From the NCBI GenBank assembly GCA_963709175.1, contig CAVPVK010000015.1, forward strand, positions 356,769-420,768: a stretch of 64,000 bases of DNA. Reading direction: 5' to 3'. The stretch is from JANXQG01 sp963709175. GTDB lineage: Bacteria; Planctomycetota; Planctomycetia; Pirellulales; Thermoguttaceae. Shown here one piece after another: positions 11,087 through 20,406 of the stretch (its first letter is position 1; every line of letters begins with the position of its first letter). The notes under the pieces are model-generated. The model was not told the DNA's origin and did not search any database. It saw only the letters and a program-made list of their open reading frames with translations. The position numbers were made by a program, and so were the translations under genes.

Positions 11087-13947
11087 GGTGACACCTCCTG
11101 GGTTTGAGCGGTCGCAACGCAAAGATCGGTCCGGCCGTGCCGAGCCAAGCAGGCCATCAACGGTTCCGCAGAACCGTCCAGCGCCGCGAGGGCCTCGTCC
11201 ACTTTCTCAAGACAATGGTTCTGACCCATAACCTCCAGGCGGAGCGCCGTTTCCAGAACGCTCTGGGCCCCGAAATAACGCACGGATCCCTTGAGGGTGT
11301 GCGCCGCCAGGCGGAGCGATGACGCATCGCCTGCCGCAGCGGCACGGTGCAGTTCCGCAAGCAGACGGGGAATCTCCTGCCGGGCGGCATCGACGATTTT
11401 TTCCAGCAGTTTTTCATCGCCGCGAACCGCGTGCAGGGCCATCGACCAATCGACGGCCGCTTCGGCCGCCTGCGGACGACTGCCAGAATCGGCAGAGGCC
11501 GGCGCGGACGGATAGGCGTAGCGATCGATCGCCGCGAACAATTCGTCGACGTTGATCGGCTTGGAGGTATAGCCGTCCATGCCCGCCTGGTGGCAGCGCT
11601 CCTGGTCGCCCCTGAGGGCGTGGGCGGTCATGGCGATAATGGGAAGATGACGGCCGCTGCCGCGCTCGCCGGCACGGATCATCGCCGCGGCCTCCAATCC
11701 GTCCATCTCCGGCATCTGGACGTCCATGAGCACAAGGTCGAAACTGCACGACGCGACGGCCGCTACGGCCTCGCGTCCATTATTGGCGAGGTTCACCCGG
11801 TGGCCTTCGCTTTCCAGCAAGGCCACCGCCAGTTGCTGGTTGACGAGGCTGTCCTCGGCCAAAAGGATATGGAGGCTGCGGGGCGGAGAGCGTTGCGGCT
11901 GGGCCGTTCGCCCACGGCGGAGAGGCAGAATACCCAAGGCCAACTCGATGGCCTCTAGCAGTTCGGACTGCTTGATCGGCTTCAACAAGTAGGCGGCAAT
12001 CCCCAGGCGATCACACTCCGCCGTGTCGTTGGGACGATCGCCCGAAGTGAGCATCATGATCACGGGATGTTCCGTGGGGCGGTCCTGCCGAACTCGATTG
12101 GCGAGCATGAAGCCGTCGATCTCGGGCATGTGGGCGTCGGTAATCAGCAGGGGGAACGGCTTGCCGGACTGCTCGGCTTGGCGCATGATTTCCAGGGCCT
12201 CGGCAGCGCCGGCAACGCAGGTAGGCAGCATTTGCCAACTGCTAAGGACCTCTTCGAGAATGCGACGGTTAGTGGCGTTGTCATCAACCACCAGAACTCG
12301 CAGGCCATGCAGGCAGAGCGGCTCGCCGTCGGCAGTGCCGTCGGAATCGGCATCCGCCCGACCCAAGCGAACGGTGAAATGGAAGCGGCTGCCGCGGCCG
12401 AGTTCGCTTTCCACCCAGAGACGGCCCCCCATCAGATCGACCAGGCGGGAAGCGATGGCAAGGCCCAATCCAGTTCCACCATGCCGCCGCGTCGTCGAGC
12501 TGTCGGCCTGCTCGAACATGTCGAAAATGGTGGCCTGCTTGTCGGCGGGAATGCCCATGCCGGTATCGCTGACCGTGAATTCCAACTCCACGTCTTCTGT
12601 GAGTTGGCAAGGTGCTTGCGCAAGGCCGGACGCCATCGCCGCGGTCTCCGGGCTACACAACGTGCAAGGCGCGGCCGCCGCCGGCTCGGCGCGCAACGCG
12701 CCGTTGTTGCAGGCAACTTCCAGCACTACCTCGCCGCGCTGGGTGAACTTGATGGCATTGTTGACAAGGTTCACCACGACCTGCCGCAAGCGATGATAGT
12801 CGCCCAGGACCCAGGCGGGCACGTCGCTATGGATATGGCAGGCCAATTCCAAGCCCCGCTGATGGGCAAGGATGGCGAACGACTTCATCGTGTCTCCCAG
12901 GCTCTCGCGGAGGTGGAACTTCAATCGCTCCAGCACCAGCTTTTCGGCCTCGATCTTGGAAAAGTCGAGAATATCGTTGATGACGCTCAAAAGAGCTTCG
13001 CCGGAATCGTGGACCGTGGAAAGAAACTCATGCTGCTGAGGCGTAAGCTGGCTTTTCAGCACCAGTTCGGTCATCCCGATCACGGCGTTCAGGGGCGTGC
13101 GAATCTCGTGGCTCATGTTTGCCAGGAAAGTGCTCTTGGCACGATTGGCGGCCTCCGCCGCCTCCTTCGCAGCCCGTAACGCCTCGGCAGCCCGCTTCTG
13201 GGCGGTAATGTCCTGCGAAATGCCGAAGCTGCCGAGGATCTGCCCCTGGTCGTCGTACAAGGGAAGCTTGGTGCTGGCCGCCCACGTCGAGCGACCGTCG
13301 GGCCAGGTCTCCTTCTCTTCTTTGTCGATGACGCCGTGGCCGGAGCGGACGATCTCCTGTTCGTCGGCAAGGGCCTGCATGGCATGTTCGTCGGTGAAGA
13401 AGTCGTGGTCGGTCTTGCCGATCGCCTGGCGGGGATCCTGCAAGCCGAAATAGCGGGCCATCGCCTGGTTGACGCGGAGGAATCGGCTTTGCAAATCCTT
13501 AAAATAGATGTTGTGCGGCAGGTAATCCATCAGGGCGTTGAGCAGGTTGCGTTCCTGCCGCAGGCCCGCGTTGGCGGCCGCGAGCTCGGCGGTGCGATCG
13601 CGGACGCGGCGTTCCAAGTCCTCACGGGCCTTCCGCAATTCTTCTTCCGATCGGCTGTAGGCGCGGAAAACGGGGACGATCCCTACCAGTCCCACAAACA
13701 AGAAAACGGAAATCGCCAGTCCCAAGATCTCCAACGGATCGAACGCCGTGCCGGGGTTACCCGCCACTAAGGCCGCCAAGAATCGGTAAAGCAAGTAAAG
13801 ACGCCGGGTCGCCATGAGGCCTAACCCCGCTGCCACCAGGCCCCAGGCCCACCTCCAGCCCGTGACCCATACCAATCGGACGGCAATTGCGGCCGCCGCG
13901 ACTTGCAGTGCGGTTGAGACGACAAGGATGACGAGGGCAACCGACAT
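11083..13947 (-). CDS. Membrane hybrid sensor histidine kinase (PAS-HisKA-HATPase-REC-REC-HPt)
   Basis: 954 residues with an AGGTAGGA site before ATG 13947. Three hydrophobic segments lie in residues 1-100, then a coiled-coil (RSEEELRKAREDLERRVRDR), a PAS domain (~130-250), HisKA with the phospho-His in SHEIRTPLN (~277), an ATPase with N box VVNLVNNAIKF (~395), DTGMGIP (~462) and GTGLGLAIA (~492). Receiver 1 has VLVVDDNATNRR and LLITDAHMPEIDG; receiver 2 has ILLAEDSLVNQQ and LVLMDVQMPEMDG. A C-terminal HPt has its His in AAHTLKGS (~882). This is a complete BarA-type phosphorelay in one chain. Its stop overlaps the next gene's start (ATGA), so the receiver/RsbW fusion is the obvious partner. 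The signal is unknown. Confidence 0.92.
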   Translation of the reverse strand: MSVALVILVVSTALQVAAAAIAVRLVWVTGWRWAWGLVAAGLGLMATRRLYLLYRFLAALVAGNPGTAFDPLEILGLAISVFLFVGLVGIVPVFRAYSRSEEELRKAREDLERRVRDRTAELAAANAGLRQERNLLNALMDYLPHNIYFKDLQSRFLRVNQAMARYFGLQDPRQAIGKTDHDFFTDEHAMQALADEQEIVRSGHGVIDKEEKETWPDGRSTWAASTKLPLYDDQGQILGSFGISQDITAQKRAAEALRAAKEAAEAANRAKSTFLANMSHEIRTPLNAVIGMTELVLKSQLTPQQHEFLSTVHDSGEALLSVINDILDFSKIEAEKLVLERLKFHLRESLGDTMKSFAILAHQRGLELACHIHSDVPAWVLGDYHRLRQVVVNLVNNAIKFTQRGEVVLEVACNNGALRAEPAAAAPCTLCSPETAAMASGLAQAPCQLTEDVELEFTVSDTGMGIPADKQATIFDMFEQADSSTTRRHGGTGLGLAIASRLVDLMGGRLWVESELGRGSRFHFTVRLGRADADSDGTADGEPLCLHGLRVLVVDDNATNRRILEEVLSSWQMLPTCVAGAAEALEIMRQAEQSGKPFPLLITDAHMPEIDGFMLANRVRQDRPTEHPVIMMLTSGDRPNDTAECDRLGIAAYLLKPIKQSELLEAIELALGILPLRRGRTAQPQRSPPRSLHILLAEDSLVNQQLAVALLESEGHRVNLANNGREAVAAVASCSFDLVLMDVQMPEMDGLEAAAMIRAGERGSGRHLPIIAMTAHALRGDQERCHQAGMDGYTSKPINVDELFAAIDRYAYPSAPASADSGSRPQAAEAAVDWSMALHAVRGDEKLLEKIVDAARQEIPRLLAELHRAAAAGDASSLRLAAHTLKGSVRYFGAQSVLETALRLEVMGQNHCLEKVDEALAALDGSAEPLMACLARHGRTDLCVATAQTQEVSP

Positions 13948-14079
13948 AATCCTACCTGATGGAGGGACTCACACGATCGAGGGCCTCGCTCCATACCAAT
14001 ACTTAGCGCGACACGTCACTCTTATTCTAGAAAACCCGTCCACTGCGGTCCACACGTGCGGTGTCGCGCACCATCGGGC

Positions 14080-14778
14080 CTACTGAGAATCTTGCGGGGC
14101 GGCCGGGGATTTTTTGACATCAGCCGGGCTTTCCCAGAGGCGAAAGCCACCAACGAAGGCGTTTTCGTTCTTTCCCAAACGGGAATTGGAAGGCAGTTCC
14201 TTGAGCAATCGAGCATTACCCCCACCAAGGACTACGTAATCGGCGACGAAGGCCAACCGCAATCGCGTAGCCACGTCGTCGACGAGACGCCGCCAACGTT
14301 TTTTCCCAAACCGGTCTAGGCCACGCTGGCCGACGTGGTCTTCGAAGGTACGCCCCTTGCGGTAGGGCAAGTGGCCGGCCTCCATCGGAACCACGATTCT
14401 GTCTTCCAAAACCAGCGTAGTTCCCAGGCCGGTTCCCAATCCGAGGAACAGCATGCGGCCGCCCTCATAACTGCCCAGGGCCTGCATAGCGGCGTCATTC
14501 ACTAATTTGACCGGATGCCCCAAACTGGCCGTGAATTCGACGCCGATCCAACCCGTTCCCAAGTTGGGCGGCTCGCGTTCTGGCTTGCCAGCGACGACGG
14601 GACCTGGGAAGCCAATGGAAACGACTTCATAATTCCAGTCCTTGGCAGCCTCCAGCACGTCGGCCACCAACCGCTGCGGGGTGAGGTCGTGGCCCGATGG
14701 AATCTTGACGACGTCGCTTCGTCCCGTTGCCAGGAGTTTCACATGGCTGCCGCCGATGTCGATTACGAGTACATTCAT
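14080..14778 (-). CDS. ROK-family sugar kinase, polyphosphate-glucokinase-like
   Basis: 232 residues. ATP/phosphate-binding motif DIGGSHVKLL at the N-terminus, GFPGPVVAGKP around residue 60, LVNDAAMQALG and GLGTGLGTTLVLEDR around 95-125 match the ROK/PpgK fold, and the length fits single-domain polyphosphate glucokinases. It probably phosphorylates glucose or a related sugar using polyphosphate or ATP in the cytoplasm. The classical ROK zinc-binding Cys motif is absent, which fits the PpgK branch. It ends 11 bp before the thioesterase gene begins its 3' end; both are on the minus strand and may be co-transcribed. Confidence 0.82.
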   Translation of the reverse strand: MNVLVIDIGGSHVKLLATGRSDVVKIPSGHDLTPQRLVADVLEAAKDWNYEVVSIGFPGPVVAGKPEREPPNLGTGWIGVEFTASLGHPVKLVNDAAMQALGSYEGGRMLFLGLGTGLGTTLVLEDRIVVPMEAGHLPYRKGRTFEDHVGQRGLDRFGKKRWRRLVDDVATRLRLAFVADYVVLGGGNARLLKELPSNSRLGKNENAFVGGFRLWESPADVKKSPAAPQDSQ

Positions 14779-14789
14779 AAGTTTGCCTT

Positions 14790-15230
14790 TTACTGCTGCT
14801 GATGTTGTTCGTCGTGGCCGCGAATGGGCACCGGGCGAGGCGTGCCATCGATCATTTCGACGGCGACATACGTCACTTCCGCCTCTGTAACACGGACAAG
14901 TTCTCCCTTGCGATCGGCTTCCACGAGGATGTCAATCGTGATCGACGTGCGGCCCACCCGCTGGAGCACGGCCCAAAAGCTGACAATATCGCCCACCAAT
15001 ACCGGCCGGTGGAACTCCACCCGGTCCATGCCCACTAGCATGGTTTGCCGCCGGGGCCAATTGGCCCGGCGCATCTCATGCTGGGCGGCCACGGAACCAG
15101 CAAGATCGATATAGCTGAGGATTACTCCCCCGAAGATCGTGCCGTGGGGATTGGTGTCCGCCGGCATCATCACGACTTTGATGGCCAGAAAACCGCGTTC
15201 ACCAGAAGGTGCATTCTTGTCCGCGTCCAT
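14790..15230 (-). CDS. Acyl-CoA thioesterase, hotdog fold (YciA-like)
   Basis: 146 residues from ATG 15230; a longer frame to 15413 adds Arg-rich non-conserved sequence and is rejected. Motif MMPADTNPHGTIFGGVILSYIDLAG contains the catalytic Asn-His-Gly-Asp-type pattern of YciA/ACOT hotdog thioesterases, and VEFHRPVLVGDIVSFWA is the matching second strand. It hydrolyses acyl-CoA in the cytosol. The C-terminus is Gln/His-rich. It is upstream of the ROK kinase on the same strand with a 11-bp gap. Confidence 0.88.
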   Translation of the reverse strand: MDADKNAPSGERGFLAIKVVMMPADTNPHGTIFGGVILSYIDLAGSVAAQHEMRRANWPRRQTMLVGMDRVEFHRPVLVGDIVSFWAVLQRVGRTSITIDILVEADRKGELVRVTEAEVTYVAVEMIDGTPRPVPIRGHDEQHQQQ

Positions 15231-15431
15231 CCGCCTATTGTAAATCAACCTTCCGGCCGCCACAATTCTCGCAAAAGCGAGTTTTTTTGAAAACCGGCGA
15301 TTTTGGCAGAGAACGGCCCGGCACCGGCATGCAGTTCGGCGCCATTCGGCCCGGCCGTTCCCGGGTTGGCGGAACGGCGCCGACCGACACGTGGCGGGCC
15401 CGTCGTTCTCCACGGCATCCGTTCGCCGCTT

Positions 15432-17021
15432 TCAGAAGCGGTATTCCAGCCCCAAATTCAGCCCTTGGGCCCAAAAGTCGCTGGTATGCAGGACAAACTC
15501 CGGCCGTTCGCCCGCCGTGGTCGTGGGGGGCGGGATCTCCTTGGGATTGACATTCAGATCGATCTGGTCACCCGGCCGGGCTACTCCCGACCAATAGAGC
15601 AGCGAATAGCCCAGCGTGGCCTTCAGCCGCGGGGTCAGATCGTAACCCAGGGTCAGGTCGATCTCAGGAAGCGTGGAAAACTGCCACGAGTCGTGGGTTC
15701 CCATGTTGCTCGCCAATGCCAAGAGGCCGCCGTTGTAGCGAGCCGTGGTGGTGCCGCCGGTGATCACTGACGTCCAGCCATTGATGAGAACATTGGTTTC
15801 CGTCGCTCCGATGCCCATTTTCAACGTGGTGTCCACGGTCCAGCGTTCGTGCCGGCACTGCATGGCAAAGCCCAACTCGCCGCCGTTGAAATTGTTGCGC
15901 GTATGAAACAGATCGGTCGTGTTGATCGTCGTGCCAGCCGGTGGAACTGAGGAAGTGCCGGAGGTGGTGATCGAATCGCCAACGGTGAGGCCGTCGGTGA
16001 GCCTCTGGTAGCGATAGCCGAGGAGGAGATCGGTTCGCCCATCGCCTCCGCGCACCAGCGCCCGCCGCCAGAGGGCTTCGGCCCCCTCGAAGTTCTCGAC
16101 AGAAAGGGCGTTGAACGTGCCGTTGAACGCGTTGGGATAAGCGATCAGCACAGCGTCCTGGGCGCCCGTCGTGACATTGTAAAAAGGCCGCGCCAGAATG
16201 GGATTACCCATGCTCTGATTGCTGTAGGCCTGCGTATTCTGCCCCAGGATCAAGTAGGAAAACTCGAGCCCCGACTGTTCGTATTGATCGAGCCAGACCC
16301 CGAACGAAAGACGGCCGCCGGCATGCAGGTTGTTGTTCAACGGCTGGTCGCCGAACAGTATCGAAGTATTGGCCTGGCCGAGCACGCCCGCGTTGGGTTG
16401 GGAGGTGGAGGCGGGGCTTGTGGTCAGCAAGGGCGGCGTCTCGCCGCCGCGGGTCCACCAGAGCAAGGCCTCGCCCTGGAACCACAAGCGGTTACCGAGA
16501 AAATCGCGCATTCGTCCGCCGGAATAGCCAAATCCGCTGGCGTCGTCGTTGTCGTCGCGGTTGCCGAAGGTGTCGTCGCGCATCGGCGGTCCCTCCTCCT
16601 CAACTGCGACCGAACGTCGCGGGGCAGGCGATCCCTGCGGGGCCGGAACCACCTCTTCGGCGTCCACCACACGCGTCGTCGCCGTGGCTTTATGTTTGGG
16701 CGGCTGGTTCGATGGCGAGGCGACCGTTCTGGGCGGGATCCTGGTGGGAGCGGGCGGTGTATCTTCGCTTTGCGCGTCGGTGCTCGTGGGCAATTGGTCG
16801 TCGGCATAATTGGTCGCCACGACCTGCGAATGCCGACGCGGAGGGTCCTGCCAGGAGAGTTCCTGCCCCCAGGTGGCCGAAGTCGCTGCTGCGCTGACCA
16901 AGAGGGACAGATTGACAAGTAATGCGGTCCGAGCCATTGGGCAACCGGTACGGACAGCAATTCTCGATAGAGATCCGCGGCGAATACGGATCGCTTCGCG
17001 TGAATTGTCGATGGTACTCAT
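15432..17021 (-). CDS. BBP7-like outer-membrane beta-barrel protein
   Basis: 529 residues. Start 17021 is favoured by an AGGGGAGG site; an internal Met at 16937 begins a cleaner signal peptide (MARTALLVNLSLLVSAAA) but has no ribosome site. Residues ~50-160 are a disordered Pro/Thr/Glu-rich segment. The rest is a barrel of alternating aromatic strands opening with MRDFLGNRLWFQGEALLWWTRG and closing with the aromatic-ended strand LNLGLEYRF, the terminal signature of outer-membrane proteins. This layout matches the BBP7 family that is abundant in planctomycetes. Its cargo, if any, is unknown. Confidence 0.82.
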   Translation of the reverse strand: MSTIDNSREAIRIRRGSLSRIAVRTGCPMARTALLVNLSLLVSAAATSATWGQELSWQDPPRRHSQVVATNYADDQLPTSTDAQSEDTPPAPTRIPPRTVASPSNQPPKHKATATTRVVDAEEVVPAPQGSPAPRRSVAVEEEGPPMRDDTFGNRDDNDDASGFGYSGGRMRDFLGNRLWFQGEALLWWTRGGETPPLLTTSPASTSQPNAGVLGQANTSILFGDQPLNNNLHAGGRLSFGVWLDQYEQSGLEFSYLILGQNTQAYSNQSMGNPILARPFYNVTTGAQDAVLIAYPNAFNGTFNALSVENFEGAEALWRRALVRGGDGRTDLLLGYRYQRLTDGLTVGDSITTSGTSSVPPAGTTINTTDLFHTRNNFNGGELGFAMQCRHERWTVDTTLKMGIGATETNVLINGWTSVITGGTTTARYNGGLLALASNMGTHDSWQFSTLPEIDLTLGYDLTPRLKATLGYSLLYWSGVARPGDQIDLNVNPKEIPPPTTTAGERPEFVLHTSDFWAQGLNLGLEYRF

Positions 17022-17642
17022 GGAAATGCCTCCCCTGGACTAGGTTTTTCCGGCGCAAGCTGAAGAATCATTCGCCCCATACTTCTTTTCGGTTAAAATC
17101 GCTACAACCGTCAATCTTTTCTGAATCAGAAAGGACAACATTGCCTTCCCAGGTTGACACGATCCCCCCACCGCCACCTGAGGAGGGCATAGTGGCAGGT
17201 TCTTGCCTCCGCGCTGGGGGCCAGCCGTCGGCGGTTGGCAACCCGGGCAGACAAATTGCAAGTCATCGAGAGGCGCAGCCGGACACCGCGTACTCGTGGT
17301 CGAGGGAAGACACAAATCCGCCCGGCAAACTTGCCGTCCTCGTATCTGGGCCGCGGCGTGGATGAACAACCAATGCTAATTGAGCCATCAACTGATATAC
17401 CCTCTTATGCTATGCGATAATCACAACGTTCTGCGCCGCCGCGTCTCGCAACGAAAAATCAATATTTAGTAACTGCTTGCGATAACACGACTTGCGACGA
17501 CGGAACGGCAAATCTGCTTGTGACACAGGTCCACAACCAAAGGCCCCGGCGGGTCGAAAACTTCCGTCGCAAGCCATTATGGATATGCATCTTACGTGGA
17601 TGAAGCGCGAGAGATTGGCGCGGGGCGTGCGCGAATAGGTGG
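17022..17642. other. Gene-free interval
   Basis: No credible gene on either strand. The right part borders a decayed transposase fragment. The 17400-17480 part is AT-richer than the surroundings and may hold the promoter of the minus-strand barrel gene, but no clear boxes are visible. Confidence 0.5.
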
Positions 17643-17723
17643 GAATGGTTGTCCGTGACGCGCTACGTCCATCTCAACGCCGTGAAGATCGCCGGTTGTC
17701 GACGGATGTCGCCTGCGTTATGA
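17643..17723 (+). pseudogene. REP-associated transposase fragment (TnpA/Y1 family, RYVHLN segment)
   Basis: Translates as EWLSVTRYVHLNAVKIAG before a stop. 'RYxHLNPV' is a signature stretch of REP-associated tyrosine transposases related to IS200. No HUH motif or catalytic Tyr can be seen upstream, so this is a remnant. It may be the 5' half of the element whose 3' end is at 18430-18619. Confidence 0.5.
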
Positions 17724-17876
17724 GCAGCGTTCGGGTTAGTTCTTCGAGTTGTTCGACCACGCGTCCGGGCTCGTCGCCCCAGGTCGCGCACTCGTTCCAA
17801 AATGTCGGTGAACTTGGAATTGACTCGTCAGCGAAATGTCGATAATGTTCAAGTTCCAACTCGGGGATGGTTGCCG

Positions 17877-18038
17877 ATGAAACGATACTTGGCGATTCTT
17901 ATTCTCCTGATGCCGATTGTCGCCAGTGGTTGCGCCGGCTGCACGATACACGAACGTGGCCAAACGTACGACAATTCGTACATGGTCGGTTCTGACGGGC
18001 AGGTGGTACCAACGAACATCGAGACCCCGCGAAAATAA
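17877..18038 (+). CDS. Small lipoprotein
   Basis: 53 residues: MKRYLAILILLMPIVASGCAGC shows a basic n-region, a hydrophobic core and a lipobox (VASGC), followed by a short polar tail with TYDNSYMVGSDGQVVPTN. The mature protein would be only ~34 residues. A GGGGATGG purine stretch precedes ATG 17877. A hairpin-forming sequence overlaps the stop (gaccccgc ... gcgggcatggggtc), without a T tract. It lies between two transposase remnants and has no recognised family. Confidence 0.6.
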   Translation: MKRYLAILILLMPIVASGCAGCTIHERGQTYDNSYMVGSDGQVVPTNIETPRK

Positions 18039-18115
18039 TAGCGGGCATGGGGTCCACCTACGTTAGACACTTATCGTTTGACTTGCCGCGTGGGCCAACT
18101 ACCGGCAGGAAGTTT

Positions 18116-18142
18116 CCCAGCCCTGATCCCCTGATCCCCTGA
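18116..18142 (+). repeat. Short tandem repeat, 9-bp unit cctgatccc
   Basis: Three adjacent copies of cctgatccc in the gene-free stretch after the lipoprotein. No gene is supported between 18039 and 18429. Confidence 0.7.
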
Positions 18143-18429
18143 TCCGCCCCTTCTTGCCACCGGCTCCCTGAAGACGTAAGATGACGGCAACTTCCAGACC
18201 ATTTCATGCGCAGAAGTCATGTCCGAATCCTTGCCAGAGAATCGGACTTCCGATAAAACCACCTCGCCAAGGTTCCCAAGCTGCTGGATGGCCTTCGTGT
18301 GAGCGTGATCGCGGTACATGCGGGAGAATTGGCAGATTCGGAACAGGTTGTCTGATGTTTTAACAAAAATTCCCTCGGAAAGCCTGGGCAATCGGGAAAG
18401 CGATCAAGAGCTTCCCCAGTTGCAGCCCT

Positions 18430-18619
18430 TGCGAGCCAAGCCTGCGCTGGAGCGTATCTGGCGCGGCGACGCTATGGATACTCGTCGGCGGAGATCGCGG
18501 GGGTGCTTGGATACCGTGGCCCTGGTAGCGTCGGGGCGGCCGTGGCCCGCATCGAAGCGGCCGGGAAGGATGTTGACGCGACACTTGCCAAGCTGCCGAA
18601 ACAACTCACTAATGGCTAA
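18430..18619 (+). pseudogene. 3' remnant of REP-type transposase with DnaA-like helix-turn-helix tail
   Basis: Frame reads AYLARRRYGYSSAEIAGVLG, then YRGPGSVGAAVARIEAAG, then a short helix and a stop at 18617. 'YGYSxxEIgxxLGxrxxSsVSxAxxRxE' is the C-terminal DNA-binding helix pair that follows Y1 domains in some REP-associated transposases. No upstream catalytic domain remains in frame; the copy is clearly dead. Confidence 0.6.
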
Positions 18620-18908
18620 CGTAGGTGTGACCCCATACTTTCCCTGTCGACGAACAACGGCGGAGCGTCACAGAAGCAGACGGCGGATTGGAGCCGTACT
18701 TTGCGGAGGACGAGGATGACAGGTTGAAAACCTATCCTACGCGCGATCCGCGACCGCTACCATCGCATGCAGTGGCCCGGTGTAATCCTCGGCTAACGAC
18801 TGATCGTGATCGCCTTTTCGCAAGTTCGCCTTTCCCAACGCAATTCAAGGAGTCGTCATCATTCGGCTTGAGGTCCAGTGCTTTTTGCAGGTGGATGATG
18901 CTCCTCCC

Positions 18909-19031
18909 CTAATCCTTCATTCTGCAATAAGCGATTCCCAAACGGCTCTGGTTAAGATAATCCTCTGGGTTCAATTCGCCCGCCTCTTGTAGATGGTCGA
19001 TGGCTCGGTCGTACTGACCAGTTCCGCCCAT
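18909..19031 (-). pseudogene. C-terminal fragment of a TPR protein
   Basis: About 40 codons: QYDRAIDHLQEAGELNPEDY then LNQSRLGIAYCRMKD, i.e. about one and a half tetratricopeptide repeats ending at a stop. Upstream sequence in this frame runs into the histidine kinase gene in another frame, so only the tail of a former TPR gene remains. The interval 18620-18908 before it shows nothing codable. Confidence 0.5.
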
Positions 19032-19828
19032 CAGCCGGCCACGCCCTCGGTGCCGCGGGAAGGTAGTAGGTCTTGGCTCAAGGGACTTAGGTCTTGGGTT
19101 ATCGGCAGACGAATGGTAAAAACAGCGCCGCCGCTGGGAGGGCTGGCGACCTCGATCCGGCCCCCGTGCTGGGTCACAATCCGCCAGCATTTCGAAAGCC
19201 CCATGCCAACGCCACGACCGGCTTGCCGCGCCGAATAGAAGGGCTCGAAGATGTGCGGCCGCTGCTGCGGCGTGATTCCCGGTCCATCGTCGGCAACCAC
19301 AATCGACGCACATTGCCCGTTACCATCCATGGCGACCTCGACCCGCCCGCCGTTTCCCAGGGCTTCCAAAGCGTTCTGACAGAGGGCCTTGACCGCCACG
19401 GCCAACTGCACGGGATCGCCATCGATGAGAATTGCGTCCGAGCCGGCGTTGACGACGACGCTCGTGCCCTGCTGCGCCGCCAACGGCCTCATCTCCTCAA
19501 GTACCTTGCCAAGCAAAACCGTCAAATCGAGGGACTGTCGCTCCAACTCGGGCGGATTGGCAAAGAGTCGCAGATCGGCGATCATCTCGTAGATCCGCAT
19601 GGCCTGGGAGTTGATCAAGGCCAGATCGCGGCGTCGCTCCGGCACCGTTTCGTCCCGCAAGAGGAGCTGCGCGCGACCGGCGATAACAGCCAGCGGGTTG
19701 TTGATTTCATGCCCGGCGCCCGCGGCAAACTCGGCCAGCGCCGCCAGCTTTTCCGATTCCGCCGCGTCGCTCATGGATTTTTTATGCCCCCACCCGACCG
19801 ATCGCCGGGCGAGATTCGGGGCGATCAC
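19031..19828 (-). CDS. Cytosolic sensor histidine kinase
   Basis: 265 residues from a GTG overlapping the upstream stop (GTGA); an ATG at 19774 is an alternative. HisKA H-box GAGHEINNPLAVIAGRAQ (~residue 40), N box ALCQNALEAL (~150), VADDGPGI and GRGVGMGLSKC complete the ATPase. There is no membrane segment or sensor domain, so input must come from a partner protein. The last ~20 residues (QDLSPLSQDLLPSRGTEG) are low-complexity and may come from inserted repeat DNA. It is coupled to the upstream receiver gene. Confidence 0.88.
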   Translation of the reverse strand: MIAPNLARRSVGWGHKKSMSDAAESEKLAALAEFAAGAGHEINNPLAVIAGRAQLLLRDETVPERRRDLALINSQAMRIYEMIADLRLFANPPELERQSLDLTVLLGKVLEEMRPLAAQQGTSVVVNAGSDAILIDGDPVQLAVAVKALCQNALEALGNGGRVEVAMDGNGQCASIVVADDGPGITPQQRPHIFEPFYSARQAGRGVGMGLSKCWRIVTQHGGRIEVASPPSGGAVFTIRLPITQDLSPLSQDLLPSRGTEGVAG

Positions 19829-20406
19829 ATCGAGTGAACGGATTCAATATCCAAGTGGTAGCACATCCGCTCCACGAGTTTCTCGACCTCGAACGGCTTG
19901 TGCATGAAGTCGTTGGCCCCCACGGCCTTCAACTCGGAGATCTTGTCGTCCTCCACCATGCCGGAAATGCAGATGATCCGCACATCGTTCATGTTGGGGT
20001 CGGCCCGGACCCGCTGGCAAACTTCCTTGCCGTTGATGTCGGGGAGCATCACGTCCAGGACGATCAGGTCGGGATGGTACTCCTTGACCATCATGCCGGC
20101 GTCGAAACCGTTGTTGACCGTGCGGATCTCGAACCGCCCGTCCCGCTCCAGGACGTCGGTAATCAATTCCACCAGTTCGGCGTCGTCGTCGACAATCAAT
20201 ACTTTCCGTTTGCCGCTTTCCAGGGCGTCGGTGGGAATGCCATTGTCGCGCATGAAACTGAAGAGTTGATCGCGAGGGATGCGGCGGAACCGGCTGCCGG
20301 GAACCCGAAAACCCTTGAGCTGGCCTGAATCGAAGCAACGAATGATCGTCTGCTGACTGACTTTGCAAATCTTGGCCGCTTCTCCGGTCGTAAAAACTGT
20401 TTTCAT
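19825..20406 (-). CDS. Response regulator with N-terminal excisionase/MerR-like HTH
   Basis: 193 residues from ATG 20406 (AAGGA upstream). Residues 1-55 (VFTTGEAAKICKVSQQTIIR, then GSRFRRIPRDQLFSFM) are an excisionase/BldC-like winged helix. Residues ~67-190 are a receiver domain (KVLIVDDDAELVE, phospho-Asp in DLIVLDVMLPDINGKEV, ISG and KPFEVEKL). The order, DNA-binding then receiver, is the reverse of OmpR/NarL-type regulators. It is coupled to the cytosolic kinase by a 4-bp overlap and likely regulates transcription. Confidence 0.88.
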   Translation of the reverse strand: MKTVFTTGEAAKICKVSQQTIIRCFDSGQLKGFRVPGSRFRRIPRDQLFSFMRDNGIPTDALESGKRKVLIVDDDAELVELITDVLERDGRFEIRTVNNGFDAGMMVKEYHPDLIVLDVMLPDINGKEVCQRVRADPNMNDVRIICISGMVEDDKISELKAVGANDFMHKPFEVEKLVERMCYHLDIESVHSM

